From the NCBI RefSeq assembly GCF_025562715.2, contig NZ_JAPFCC010000001.1, forward strand, positions 620,001 to 684,000: a stretch of DNA of 64,000 bases. The letters run 5' to 3'. The translations under genes and the position numbers were made by a program. The notes beneath the pieces are model-generated. The model was not told the origin of the DNA and did no database searches. It was given only the letters and a program-made list of their open reading frames with translations. Origin of the DNA: Endozoicomonas gorgoniicola. Lineage in GTDB: Bacteria; Pseudomonadota; Gammaproteobacteria; Pseudomonadales; Endozoicomonadaceae. Below, one piece after another: positions 55,582-64,000 of the stretch. The first letter of the stretch is position 1, and every line of letters starts with the position of its first letter.

Positions 55582-56144
55582 TCAAGATGGTGCGGCTGTT
55601 TCAATTTCGACCAGTTTGTAACCCATGTCTTCAGCGCGCTTTCTCATGTTTTTAATGACTCGGTCACGGTATTGCTCCTCGTAGTAATCCTGACCTCTAT
55701 CTACGTACTCTGAGCCGTTTTTCAGCATGCTGTAAATCAGCCGGGCAAGTTTATGTGCAGTCGCTGTAATCGCTTTTGGTGCCCCCAGCTTACTTCTCAT
55801 TCGACGATAATAGGCTCCCAGCGCACTTTTCGAACTCACCAGAGTCAGTGCAGCCATACGCAGAGCAGAAGCGGCCCGGTTAGGGATTCTTTTGGTCTTG
55901 CTGCTCAACACTTTGCCTCCTGATATCTTGTTTCCCGGGCTCAGTCCCAGCCAGGAACAAAAGTGCTTCACTGTCGGCCAGCGACTCATGTCTGTACCAA
56001 TTTCAGAAACTACCTTCAGGGCGGTATTTTCCTCTATTCCCTCAATCGATGTCAGATCTACCCCTGTCACCCGGTAAAGGTGAGTTCTTACATCAAAAGC
56101 AGGGGCGCTGGCTGATTTGCGTTTTGCAGGCAGAGAGATACTCT
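55582..56144 (-). pseudogene. IS110 transposase, C-terminal fragment
   Basis: Identical to the C-terminal ~187 residues of the copy 2 transposase (Transposase_20 region: VDLTSIEGI, KHFCSWLGLSPGNKISGGK). A longer frame up to 56205 only adds codons read from the end of copy 2. Confidence 0.85.
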
Positions 56145-57336
56145 TCTGAGTAACTCCTTCGGGACTAGTTATTTGCATAGAGTCAAGATGGTGCGGCTGT
56201 TTCAATTTCGACCAGTTTGTAACCCATGTCTTCAGCGCGCTTTCTCATGTTTTTAATGACTCGGTCACGGTATTGCTCCTCGTAGTAATCCTGACCTCTA
56301 TCTACGTACTCTGAGCCGTTTTTCAGCATGCTGTAAATCAGCCGGGCAAGTTTATGTGCAGTCGCTGTAATCGCTTTTGGTGCCCCCAGCTTACTTCTCA
56401 TTCGACGATAATAGGCTCCCAGCGCACTTTTCGAACTCACCAGAGTCAGTGCAGCCATACGCAGAGCAGAAGCGGCCCGGTTAGGGATTCTTTTGGTCTT
56501 GCTGCTCAACACTTTGCCTCCTGATATCTTGTTTCCCGGGCTCAGTCCCAGCCAGGAACAAAAGTGCTTCACTGTCGGCCAGCGACTCATGTCTGTACCA
56601 ATTTCAGAAACTACCTTCAGGGCGGTATTTTCCTCTATTCCCTCAATCGATGTCAGATCTACCCCTGTCACCCGGTAAAGGTGAGTTCTTACATCAAAAG
56701 CAGGGGCGCTGGCTGATTTGCGTTTTGCAGGCAGAGAGATACTCTCGGACTTATCATCAAACTGGTTCAACTGGTCTTCCAATGCCTTGTCACAATCTTC
56801 AATTTGCTTTTCGTAAAAATCATAAAGCTCAACAGACTGCTTTAAGGCAAATAGGTGTTCCACCCGGTAATGCCCATGCAGTGACTTAGCAATGACTTTC
56901 TCTGATTTTTTACAATGAGAGTCCCGGTGTTTGGCCAGTACCTCTGGGTCACGCTCTCCCGCGAGAATGGAGAGAATGATACCCATCCCCGTTTTGCCAG
57001 TGATATCCGCAACGACATTGTCCAACAACAGGTTCATTTGCCGTAAAGCTTTCTGCATGTGCTGTATGTGCGACGCCCGGTAACGGATCAGGGTTTCACG
57101 CTGACGCATATAGGCACGCAAGGCACACACCTGATCTTCAGGGCGAAAAGCTCCCTCAAGCAGGCCATGAGTATGCAGTTGTTGTAACCACTGACAGTCC
57201 TGCACATCACTTTTACGACCAGGGACGTTTTTAACATGACGAGCATTCACCAGTTTGACGTCAAGGCCGTGCTCTTCAAGCATTTCGAAAGCGGGAATCC
57301 AATAGATTCCGGTAGACTCCATGACCACGGTCGTAA

Positions 57337-59127
57337 GTAACTGCTCAAAATTGACTGGCAAATCAACCTCTACAGGTCAAAGAAAGTTATCCTGATCTTT
57401 CGTATATTTCACCGTATGCACCTGCCTGACTCACTATTCTCCAGTACAGACAATGAACAGTTGCGTTCATTCGTCAAAAACCTTCTCGACACGGTCGAGA
57501 AGCAATCTGTGCAAATTGAAAGGCAGCGCGTTCAGATCGAACAGCTGGTCGAAGAGAACGAACAGCTTCGAGCAGAAATTCGCCACCTGAAGAAGCACAA
57601 GGGCAAGCCTAAAATCAGGCCTAATGTCTCGGACAAGGGCGATGATCAGGAAGACAGCTCTTCTGCGGAAGACACTGATCAGGCTGCCGGGAAAAGTGAC
57701 ACTGATCGTCCGCCGAAAAGTAAACGACCACGATCACAAGAAGCCGGTGAAACCGCTGCACCACCAATGACTGTTGACCGAGAGGAAATCTGTTCAATCG
57801 CTGCTCCCGGTGAGAACTGGCGCTTCAAGTGCTATATCGACTTTTTCCATACTGAGCTGGACTTGCGTTTTGTCACTACTCGCTACAGGCGTGAGTATTA
57901 CACAACTCCGGAAGGCGGGGTGTCAGCCCCGCTACCTGATCATGTGAAAGACCGTTTTGGCGACAACCTGAAAGCCCATCTGCTGGATTTTTATCATTCA
58001 TGCAGTACGACACAGCCACTACTGCTATCTTGGCTGCACGACCATGGATGCTCAATATCAGAAGGTTCCCTGAGCAACATCCTGACGAAAGGCCATGATA
58101 TTTTCCACCAGGAAAAAGAAGAATTGCTGGAAGCAGGGCTGACTTGCTCTGATTATCTCCAGGCCGACGACACAGGTGCTCGCCACCAAGGAAAAAACGG
58201 CTACTGCCTGTTTATCGGCAACCCTTATTTTTCCTACTTCCATAGCAGCGACAGTAAGAGCAGGATTAATTTCCTGGGCTGTCTGCAAGGGCAGCAGCGG
58301 CTTTATCTTCTCAACGACGTTGCCATTGACTACATGGAGAATCAGGTTGATGTGTCGAAGAAGTGGATCACTGCGCTATCCGAATGCGGCGAGAAGCGTT
58401 TCTCAACAGAAGAAGAGTGGGAGAGCTTCCTTAACAGCATTGGTTGTGCTGCCCCGCAACAAAGGCGCTGGGCGACAGAGGGTGTTTTAAAGGCCGCATT
58501 GATGCTCAATCATCGCCTTGAGAACCTGATTATCCATAGCGATGGAGCCCGGCAGTTTGATACAGCCTTTCAGCATTCGCTGTGTTGGTACCATGCGGGA
58601 AGAAACATGGACAAGCTGATACCGGCCAATGACCTGGAACGAGCCGCCCGTGACACCGTGCAGGATCAGTACTGGTGCCTCTACGACGACATTGAGGCCT
58701 ACCAGAAAAAACCAACGGACAAGGAGAAACAGAAGCTCTACCAGGAGTTTGATCGTTGGGTAACACAGCGGGTTGACTACCCTGCCTTGCAGGCTGAGTT
58801 GGGCAAACTGATGGTTGTCAGGGAAGAGCTGTTATTGGTTCTTGAGTATCCGTGGCTGCCACTGCACAACAACCTGAGCGAGAGGCAGATCAGAGAGTAT
58901 GTGAAACGGCGAAAGGTTAGCGGTGGTACCCGGAGTAAACTTGGGAGGAAATGCCGCGACACCTTTGCCAGTTTGAAAAAGACCTGTAAACAACACGGGG
59001 TGTCCTTTGCCAACTATCTCAGGGACAGGCTGACTGGAACCAATCTGATTCCGCAGCTGGGGCATCTCATCCTGAAGGCATCAGGCTATCAGGAAACGGT
59101 TCTTGCCAATGGAATATGAGCAGTTAC
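57337..59127 (+). mobile_element. IS66 family element, TnpC-only
   Basis: 1791 bp, ends GTAACTGCTCA inverted. The 8-bp direct repeat GGTCGTAA is at 57329-57336 and 59128-59135. The tnpA and tnpB genes are absent, as in the ISBst12 subgroup. Confidence 0.93.
57416..59119 (+). CDS. IS66 family transposase (TnpC)
   Basis: 567 aa. An N-terminal coiled coil (about 20-65, QSVQIERQRVQIEQLVEENE) is followed by an acidic linker and the DDE core: LQADDTGARHQGKNGYCLFI, LIIHSDGARQFD and LPLHNNLSERQIREYVKRRK. Intact; the stop lies 8 bp inside the right end. Confidence 0.94.
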   Translation: MHLPDSLFSSTDNEQLRSFVKNLLDTVEKQSVQIERQRVQIEQLVEENEQLRAEIRHLKKHKGKPKIRPNVSDKGDDQEDSSSAEDTDQAAGKSDTDRPPKSKRPRSQEAGETAAPPMTVDREEICSIAAPGENWRFKCYIDFFHTELDLRFVTTRYRREYYTTPEGGVSAPLPDHVKDRFGDNLKAHLLDFYHSCSTTQPLLLSWLHDHGCSISEGSLSNILTKGHDIFHQEKEELLEAGLTCSDYLQADDTGARHQGKNGYCLFIGNPYFSYFHSSDSKSRINFLGCLQGQQRLYLLNDVAIDYMENQVDVSKKWITALSECGEKRFSTEEEWESFLNSIGCAAPQQRRWATEGVLKAALMLNHRLENLIIHSDGARQFDTAFQHSLCWYHAGRNMDKLIPANDLERAARDTVQDQYWCLYDDIEAYQKKPTDKEKQKLYQEFDRWVTQRVDYPALQAELGKLMVVREELLLVLEYPWLPLHNNLSERQIREYVKRRKVSGGTRSKLGRKCRDTFASLKKTCKQHGVSFANYLRDRLTGTNLIPQLGHLILKASGYQETVLANGI

Positions 59128-59343
59128 GGTCGTAATTCCGATTTTCACGAGCCATTGAGTCATCATTTCGAGATCAGAGGTAAAGCAGGCAAAAGACCGA
59201 ACCGACTGTTCATCGAGCTCTTTAGGGACAGCAACAAAGTGGAACTCTGAACCAATATCAATGCCTGCAGCATAGAGGTTCACGGTTTTTAGATGGCCAG
59301 ATATCCGCTTTTGAACTTTAGCCGGATTTGGGTTGTGTTTCAT

Positions 59344-59606
59344 GACTGCGTTCCTACACTACTGAACGAAGGCATATCCGGGTATGGGGCTGTCGATCAT
59401 ATGCAGTCTTCTGAACGAGATCGCCAGGCGTCATCAGTGATGCGGTCGCCAGCCTCCCGACCACGCTAAACTTCGGGCAAGAGCACCAGTGTGCGTTCGG
59501 TCTCTGGCTCGGATATGCCTCCTTCCTTATCGTAGGACGAAGAATTGAGGTTGGCAGCTAAGAGTTACTCTGGGTTGTGTGCCCGCCGGGCGGGCGGGCT
59601 AGTCCG
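59344..59606 (-). ncRNA. Candidate IS110 bridge RNA region
   Basis: 263 bp of non-coding DNA between the transposase start and the element's left end, rich in short hairpins (for example GCCCGCC / GGCGGGC near 59580-59598). In IS110-group elements this region encodes the bridge RNA that pairs with donor and target. The location fits; loops and guides were not resolved here. Confidence 0.45.
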
Positions 59607-59649
59607 CTAAACTCAAACCAATTACTACAAATGATGCTAACTTTTTCAT
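59599..59649 (-). pseudogene. Signal-peptide gene truncated by IS110
   Basis: The start ATG at 59649 follows AAAGGTATCAAC. It encodes MKKLASFVVIGLSLA, a clear signal-peptide start, then runs into the IS110 end and stops at TAG 59599. The remainder of the gene is not in the window. It belongs to the reversed part of the array. Confidence 0.65.
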
Positions 59650-59827
59650 GTTGATACCTTTGACTGATAAATTCTCTTTAAGAAAATTATATTAATATCG
59701 TTTCGATTACTAAGTATGAATTTAAAAGAGAATAAAAAATATCGGAATACAAGCCATGTGCATTTCCAATCATTCTCAACTCAAAAAACTATTATTTCAT
59801 TAAATTGCTTCAATGTTGAGTGAAATA
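59650..59827. other. Upstream region of the truncated signal-peptide gene
   Basis: 178 bp, AT-rich, reading on the - strand from the reversed attC toward the gene. It should hold its promoter. No other gene is seen. Confidence 0.4.
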
Positions 59828-59876
59828 TAACGCTGAAGCTCAGGCGCAGCCGAAGGCTGTCGCTTGGAGCGACTTG
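59828..59876 (-). repeat. attC site, reversed, split by two introns
   Basis: On the - strand: TAA (63745-63747), introns, then CAAGTCGCTCC ... CAGCCTTCGGCTG ... CTTCAGCGTTA. It differs in sequence from all forward sites but keeps the hairpin plan. It is the only attC in this orientation. Confidence 0.88.
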
Positions 59877-61810
59877 GTACGCCCGGCATGGGCATGAACT
59901 TATGGGGTGAAAGTCCCCTGTGGGTAAACCAGCATCGGATCTGGAGCCGAATAAGCCCACCGATGATAACCACTAGCTTAAGGCAAGTGCAATCTCACGA
60001 GGGGTTGTGCGGAGGCAGTCTGACTGCAAAAGTGCGAGCCGACGGACAGAAATCGTATACAAGGCCGAGTCTCGTGGGCGAGTGAGCCAAGGATCACAAA
60101 GCCCTCTGGTTTGAGAGATACGGTAAATGCGGCGGTTGTGTACTGAAAGTTCATGCTCTTATCCGGGGAGGTCTGTTCAACATGCGATTGGTCAATCCCA
60201 GTTCTCAGCCACTGGTTACAACAGGCTCGGCGGACAGGGTTCATCACCCTGTTCGAGCAAACCCGATGACCACCAATAGCGCCTGCAGAAGTAATTCTGT
60301 GTGGTGATTGAACAGAAGTCAGCAGACGTCATAGTAGTTGTTCGACAGAAGTCGTTAATCCGATTGGAAGTCGTCAACGAAGGACTGAACACCGACGAAA
60401 AGAGGAGACTGATTCCCTCAACACAGTGCAGCCGTCCGGCGACTCACTGGAGTTGGCGAAAGAATCTTTAACCAGCTTTGAACCACGATCTACTGAGTTG
60501 CGCACTGGAACCTGCCAATTTGCTGAAAGCATGGAAACAAGTCAGAAGTAACAAAGGGGCTCCCGGAATAGATGGGATCACCATTAAAGCCTATCCTGAC
60601 TTTGCCCGTCAGCACTGGCCTTCAGCGCGCCAAGCCTTACTCAATGGGACTTACAGACCATCTCCCGTCCTTCGGGCTGTTATAGAAAAGCCCGATGGTG
60701 GAGAACGGTTGCTGGGCATCCCGACAGTCATGGATCGAGTGATACAACAGGCCATTGTGCAGGTATTATCACCCATCTTTGATCCTGACTTCTCTCCCAG
60801 CAGCTTCGGTTACAGACCGGGAAGGTCTGCACAAGACGCTGTACAACAGGTTAATCGATACATTAAGCAGGGGCTGCATCAGGCGGTTGATGTTGATCTG
60901 AGTAAATTCTTTGATACGGTCAGCCATGATGTTCTTATGTCGAGAGTCTCTCGAAAGATTCACGACAAGCGTCTGTTGAAGCTGATTGGCCGCTACCTTC
61001 GTGCTGGCGTCATGGTTGATGGGCAATGCTACCCAACCCGGGTAGGTATGCCACAAGGCGGTCCACTTTCACCGCTGCTGTCGAATGTCCTTCTCGATGA
61101 CCTGGACAAGGAACTGGAGTACCGGGGGCATTGCTTCGCACGCTACTGCGATGACTTTGTGATCCTCGTTGGCAGCCAGCGAGCCGGGGAGCGAGTGATG
61201 GAAAGCATCACACGTTACCTTGAGCGCAAGCTGAAACTGAGGATAAACCCGACAAAGAGCAAGGTGGTGAAAGCTACCGAAGCTGAGTTCCTGAGTTTTA
61301 CCTTCACAGGGAAGCGAATCCGCTGGTCGGAGAAGAGTCTGAACCGCTTCAGGCGAAAAATCCTGAAACTCACCAGCCGAAGCTGGGGAGTATCGATGGA
61401 ATATCGCTTGAAGAAGCTGGCCGAATATATCCGGGGCTGGATGGGTTATTTCAGGATAACCGAATATTACAGTCCTATACCGCGACTGGATCAATGGATA
61501 CGTCGGCGGATTCGCTGTTGTTTTATCAAACAATGGCGAAAGCCGAAAACCCGTTACAGAAATTTGATCAGGTTAGGTGTTGATCACATCAAGGCCGCCT
61601 CGATTGCAGCCAGTAGCAAAGGGTATTACCGGCTAAGCAAAACCTATGCGGCACAGTTAGCATTAAACGACAGTTTTCTCAGTAAACTCGGGCTTGTTTC
61701 CCTGAAAGACTTGTGGATCAGGTTTCACCACCCTCGGTGAATCGCCCGGTGCGGACCCGCACGCCGGTGTGATGTGGGGGCTGGAGGTTAGAGACCTCCG
61801 GCTACCCGAT
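59877..61810 (+). mobile_element. Group IIC-attC intron, copy 6 (tandem, first)
   Basis: 1934 bp, GTACGCCCGG to CTACCCGAT. The upstream exon ends GACTTG. The next base after its end begins another intron. Confidence 0.95.
60478..61740 (+). CDS. ltrA: Group II intron reverse transcriptase/maturase
   Basis: 420 aa, TTG start, identical in sequence to the copy 1 protein. Intact. Confidence 0.95.
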   Translation: MNHDLLSCALEPANLLKAWKQVRSNKGAPGIDGITIKAYPDFARQHWPSARQALLNGTYRPSPVLRAVIEKPDGGERLLGIPTVMDRVIQQAIVQVLSPIFDPDFSPSSFGYRPGRSAQDAVQQVNRYIKQGLHQAVDVDLSKFFDTVSHDVLMSRVSRKIHDKRLLKLIGRYLRAGVMVDGQCYPTRVGMPQGGPLSPLLSNVLLDDLDKELEYRGHCFARYCDDFVILVGSQRAGERVMESITRYLERKLKLRINPTKSKVVKATEAEFLSFTFTGKRIRWSEKSLNRFRRKILKLTSRSWGVSMEYRLKKLAEYIRGWMGYFRITEYYSPIPRLDQWIRRRIRCCFIKQWRKPKTRYRNLIRLGVDHIKAASIAASSKGYYRLSKTYAAQLALNDSFLSKLGLVSLKDLWIRFHHPR

Positions 61811-63744
61811 GTACGCCCGGCATGGGCATGAACTTATGGGGTGAAAGTCCCCTGTGGGTAAACCAGCATCGGATCTGGAGCCGAATAAGCCCACCGATGA
61901 TAACCACTAGCTTAAGGCAAGTGCAATCTCACGAGGGGTTGTGCGGAGGCAGTCTGACTGCAAAAGTGCGAGCCGACGGACAGAAATCGTATACAAGGCC
62001 GAGTCTCGTGGGCGAGTGAGCCAAGGATCACAAAGCCCTCTGGTTTGAGAGATACGGTAAATGCGGCGGTTGTGTACTGAAAGTTCATGCTCTTATCCGG
62101 GGAGGTCTGTTCAACATGCGATTGGTCAATCCCAGTTCTCAGCCACTGGTTACAACAGGCTCGGCGGACAGGGTTCATCACCCTGTTCGAGCAAACCCGA
62201 TGACCACCAATAGCGCCTGCAGAAGTAATTCTGTGTGGTGATTGAACAGAAGTCAGCAGACGTCATAGTAGTTGTTCGACAGAAGTCGTTAATCCGATTG
62301 GAAGTCGTCAACGAAGGACTGAACACCGACGAAAAGAGGAGACTGATTCCCTCAACACAGTGCAGCCGTCCGGCGACTCACTGGAGTTGGCGAAAGAATC
62401 TTTAACCAGCTTTGAACCACGATCTACTGAGTTGCGCACTGGAACCTGCCAATTTGCTGAAAGCATGGAAACAAGTCAGAAGTAACAAAGGGGCTCCCGG
62501 AATAGATGGGATCACCATTAAAGCCTATCCTGACTTTGCCCGTCAGCACTGGCCTTCAGCGCGCCAAGCCTTACTCAATGGGACTTACAGACCATCTCCC
62601 GTCCTTCGGGCTGTTATAGAAAAGCCCGATGGTGGAGAACGGTTGCTGGGCATCCCGACAGTCATGGATCGAGTGATACAACAGGCCATTGTGCAGGTAT
62701 TATCACCCATCTTTGATCCTGACTTCTCTCCCAGCAGCTTCGGTTACAGACCGGGAAGGTCTGCACAAGACGCTGTACAACAGGTTAATCGATACATTAA
62801 GCAGGGGCTGCATCAGGCGGTTGATGTTGATCTGAGTAAATTCTTTGATACGGTCAGCCATGATGTTCTTATGTCGAGAGTCTCTCGAAAGATTCACGAC
62901 AAGCGTCTGTTGAAGCTGATTGGCCGCTACCTTCGTGCTGGCGTCATGGTTGATGGGCAATGCTACCCAACCCGGGTAGGTATGCCACAAGGCGGTCCAC
63001 TTTCACCGCTGCTGTCGAATGTCCTTCTCGATGACCTGGACAAGGAACTGGAGTACCGGGGGCATTGCTTCGCACGCTACTGCGATGACTTTGTGATCCT
63101 CGTTGGCAGCCAGCGAGCCGGGGAGCGAGTGATGGAAAGCATCACACGTTACCTTGAGCGCAAGCTGAAACTGAGGATAAACCCGACAAAGAGCAAGGTG
63201 GTGAAAGCTACCGAAGCTGAGTTCCTGAGTTTTACCTTCACAGGGAAGCGAATCCGCTGGTCGGAGAAGAGTCTGAACCGCTTCAGGCGAAAAATCCTGA
63301 AACTCACCAGCCGAAGCTGGGGAGTATCGATGGAATATCGCTTGAAGAAGCTGGCCGAATATATCCGGGGCTGGATGGGTTATTTCAGGATAACCGAATA
63401 TTACAGTCCTATACCGCGACTGGATCAATGGATACGTCGGCGGATTCGCTGTTGTTTTATCAAACAATGGCGAAAGCCGAAAACCCGTTACAGAAATTTG
63501 ATCAGGTTAGGTGTTGATCACATCAAGGCCGCCTCGATTGCAGCCAGTAGCAAAGGGTATTACCGGCTAAGCAAAACCTATGCGGCACAGTTAGCATTAA
63601 ACGACAGTTTTCTCAGTAAACTCGGGCTTGTTTCCCTGAAAGACTTGTGGATCAGGTTTCACCACCCTCGGTGAATCGCCCGGTGCGGACCCGCACGCCG
63701 GTGTGATGTGGGGGCTGGAGGTTAGAGACCTCCGGCTACCCGAT
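61811..63744 (+). mobile_element. Group IIC-attC intron, copy 7 (tandem, second)
   Basis: 1934 bp, joined head to tail to copy 6 with no base between. It is followed by TTATGTTGACG, the far side of the same attC. Confidence 0.95.
62412..63674 (+). CDS. ltrA: Group II intron reverse transcriptase/maturase
   Basis: 420 aa, TTG start, identical in sequence to the copy 1 protein. Intact. Confidence 0.95.
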   Translation: MNHDLLSCALEPANLLKAWKQVRSNKGAPGIDGITIKAYPDFARQHWPSARQALLNGTYRPSPVLRAVIEKPDGGERLLGIPTVMDRVIQQAIVQVLSPIFDPDFSPSSFGYRPGRSAQDAVQQVNRYIKQGLHQAVDVDLSKFFDTVSHDVLMSRVSRKIHDKRLLKLIGRYLRAGVMVDGQCYPTRVGMPQGGPLSPLLSNVLLDDLDKELEYRGHCFARYCDDFVILVGSQRAGERVMESITRYLERKLKLRINPTKSKVVKATEAEFLSFTFTGKRIRWSEKSLNRFRRKILKLTSRSWGVSMEYRLKKLAEYIRGWMGYFRITEYYSPIPRLDQWIRRRIRCCFIKQWRKPKTRYRNLIRLGVDHIKAASIAASSKGYYRLSKTYAAQLALNDSFLSKLGLVSLKDLWIRFHHPR

Positions 63745-63775
63745 TTATGTTGACGATTTGCACAGGAGTAGAGAG

Positions 63776-64000
63776 TTGCAAAGCGAAATATTAAAGCCAG
63801 TGTTGAAATACCTTGTCCAGTGCGAAAAATTAGCGCCATCGCTGACACCGATACAGATTGGAATTTTGTTGGTATTGATGCACGAAGACAGACCAATGGA
63901 TTATATGGAAATTGCCAGCGAGTTACGGATCACAAGAAGTATGACCTGCAAGAACGCAAAGTTTATGTTGGCTAAAAATGGGCAAGATATAATCCAACGG
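63776..64000 (+). CDS. Winged-helix (MarR-like) protein, second copy, 3' end outside
   Basis: 75 residues from TTG 63776 (AGGAG seven bases upstream) to the window edge. The protein is nearly identical to that of 10086-10415 (QSEILKPVLKYLVQCEKLAP ... ITRSMTCKN). The DNA differs mostly at silent sites. The same cassette layout appears here in mirror image, with the gene opposite to attC direction. Confidence 0.85.
   Translation, partial: MQSEILKPVLKYLVQCEKLAPSLTPIQIGILLVLMHEDRPMDYMEIASELRITRSMTCKNAKFMLAKNGQDIIQR

Larger units (their letters stand above)
52656..56144 (-). mobile_element. IS110 family element, truncated copy 1 (split by IS1182)
   Basis: Its right end (TCTGAGTAACTCCTTCGGG...) starts at 52656, inside the first bases of a family B cassette (GCTGTTCCT). 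After the IS1182 it continues at 55564-56144, a 581-bp block identical to 56165-56745. It stops where the second IS110 copy begins; its left part is gone. Confidence 0.8.
56183..59343 (-). pseudogene. IS110 transposase split by IS66
   Basis: Pieces 59343-59128 and 57328-56183 rejoin in frame to 453 aa (IGITT|VVMESTG). The RuvC-like DEDD part has AAGIDIGSEFHFVAV, VVMESTGIYWIPAFEML and KSDVQDCQWLQQLH. The C-terminal Transposase_20 part has a Ser in the AASALRMAA region. Inactive as it stands. Confidence 0.9.
56145..59606 (-). mobile_element. IS110 family element, copy 2 (carrying IS66)
   Basis: The right end TCTGAGTAACTCC starts at 56145, right after CT inside copy 1. The left end lies near 59606, where CTAAACT follows. 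IS110 elements have no inverted ends and move by a DEDD recombinase guided by a bridge RNA from the non-coding end. Here the long non-coding end is upstream of the transposase (59344-59606). Confidence 0.8.

Noticed and set aside
1..64000. Integron integrase (tyrosine recombinase) gene
   Set aside because: No frame shows the tyrosine recombinase R-H-R-Y pattern; the integrase must lie outside the window.

Overview
The window is a stretch of a large sedentary (chromosomal-type) integron cassette array, overgrown by mobile DNA. I count 36 attC recombination sites (35 on the + strand, 1 reversed near the right end). Most are a near-identical 71-bp form that runs from TAACAAATGG to CCAGGCGTTA. 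There are also 79-bp, 49-54-bp and other variants. No integron integrase gene, rRNA, tRNA or housekeeping gene is visible, so the array extends beyond both edges. The host is probably a marine, possibly host-associated gammaproteobacterium of the Endozoicomonas/Oceanospirillales kind. That rests on moderate GC, very heavy IS load, group IIC introns and a cysteine-rich type I membrane protein. It is inference, not proof.

Layout. 1-12535: a dense array with a truncated ORF, Fic protein, small membrane protein, DUF413/MaoP-like protein, ankyrin protein, reversed zinc-ribbon and winged-helix genes, a Cys-rich membrane protein, and a three-gene cassette (unknown + DUF488 + DUF4326-like). 12536-17052: one cassette whose small gene was broken by IS1634-like and IS200 elements, the latter itself broken by an ISL3 element. 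17053-30152: TM protein, ABM-domain and VOC genes, an ABM paralogue wrecked by IS1634 (carrying another ISL3), two GNAT genes, an IS21 inside a non-coding cassette, ParDE and a P-loop kinase. 30153-46490: a membrane protein split by IS4, a nuclease-like ORF, a cassette with ISKra4 that carries IS1380, HicAB, a metallophosphatase, a DUF2971 gene split by ISL3, and HigBA. 46491-52646: two introns around a non-coding cassette, one intron carrying IS1182. 52647-59606: an IS110 wreck containing IS1182 (itself carrying IS630), a tandem IS110 repeat and IS66. 59607-64000: the array resumes in the opposite orientation. It has a truncated signal-peptide gene, a reversed attC holding two tandem introns, and a second copy of the winged-helix gene seen near 10.1-10.4 kb.

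Seven copies of one 1934-bp group IIC-attC intron sit in attC sites. All lie at the same position of the attC bottom strand (TTG|intron|TTA) and all encode a 420-aa reverse transcriptase/maturase. Six encode identical proteins and one is clearly diverged. At least 17 IS copies from 12 families are present, many with precise target duplications that let the broken host genes be reassembled in frame.

How it works together: cassette genes are mostly single genes with their own start signals. Their stop codons are often supplied by attC ends (TAAC on the + strand, GTTA read as TAAC on the - strand). Toxin-antitoxin cassettes (ParDE, HicAB, HigBA) probably stabilise the array. Three families of non-coding cassettes recur. 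Two of them share a 68-nt core with a closing inverted repeat and an ATCACCTCCT motif identical to the 16S rRNA 3' tail.
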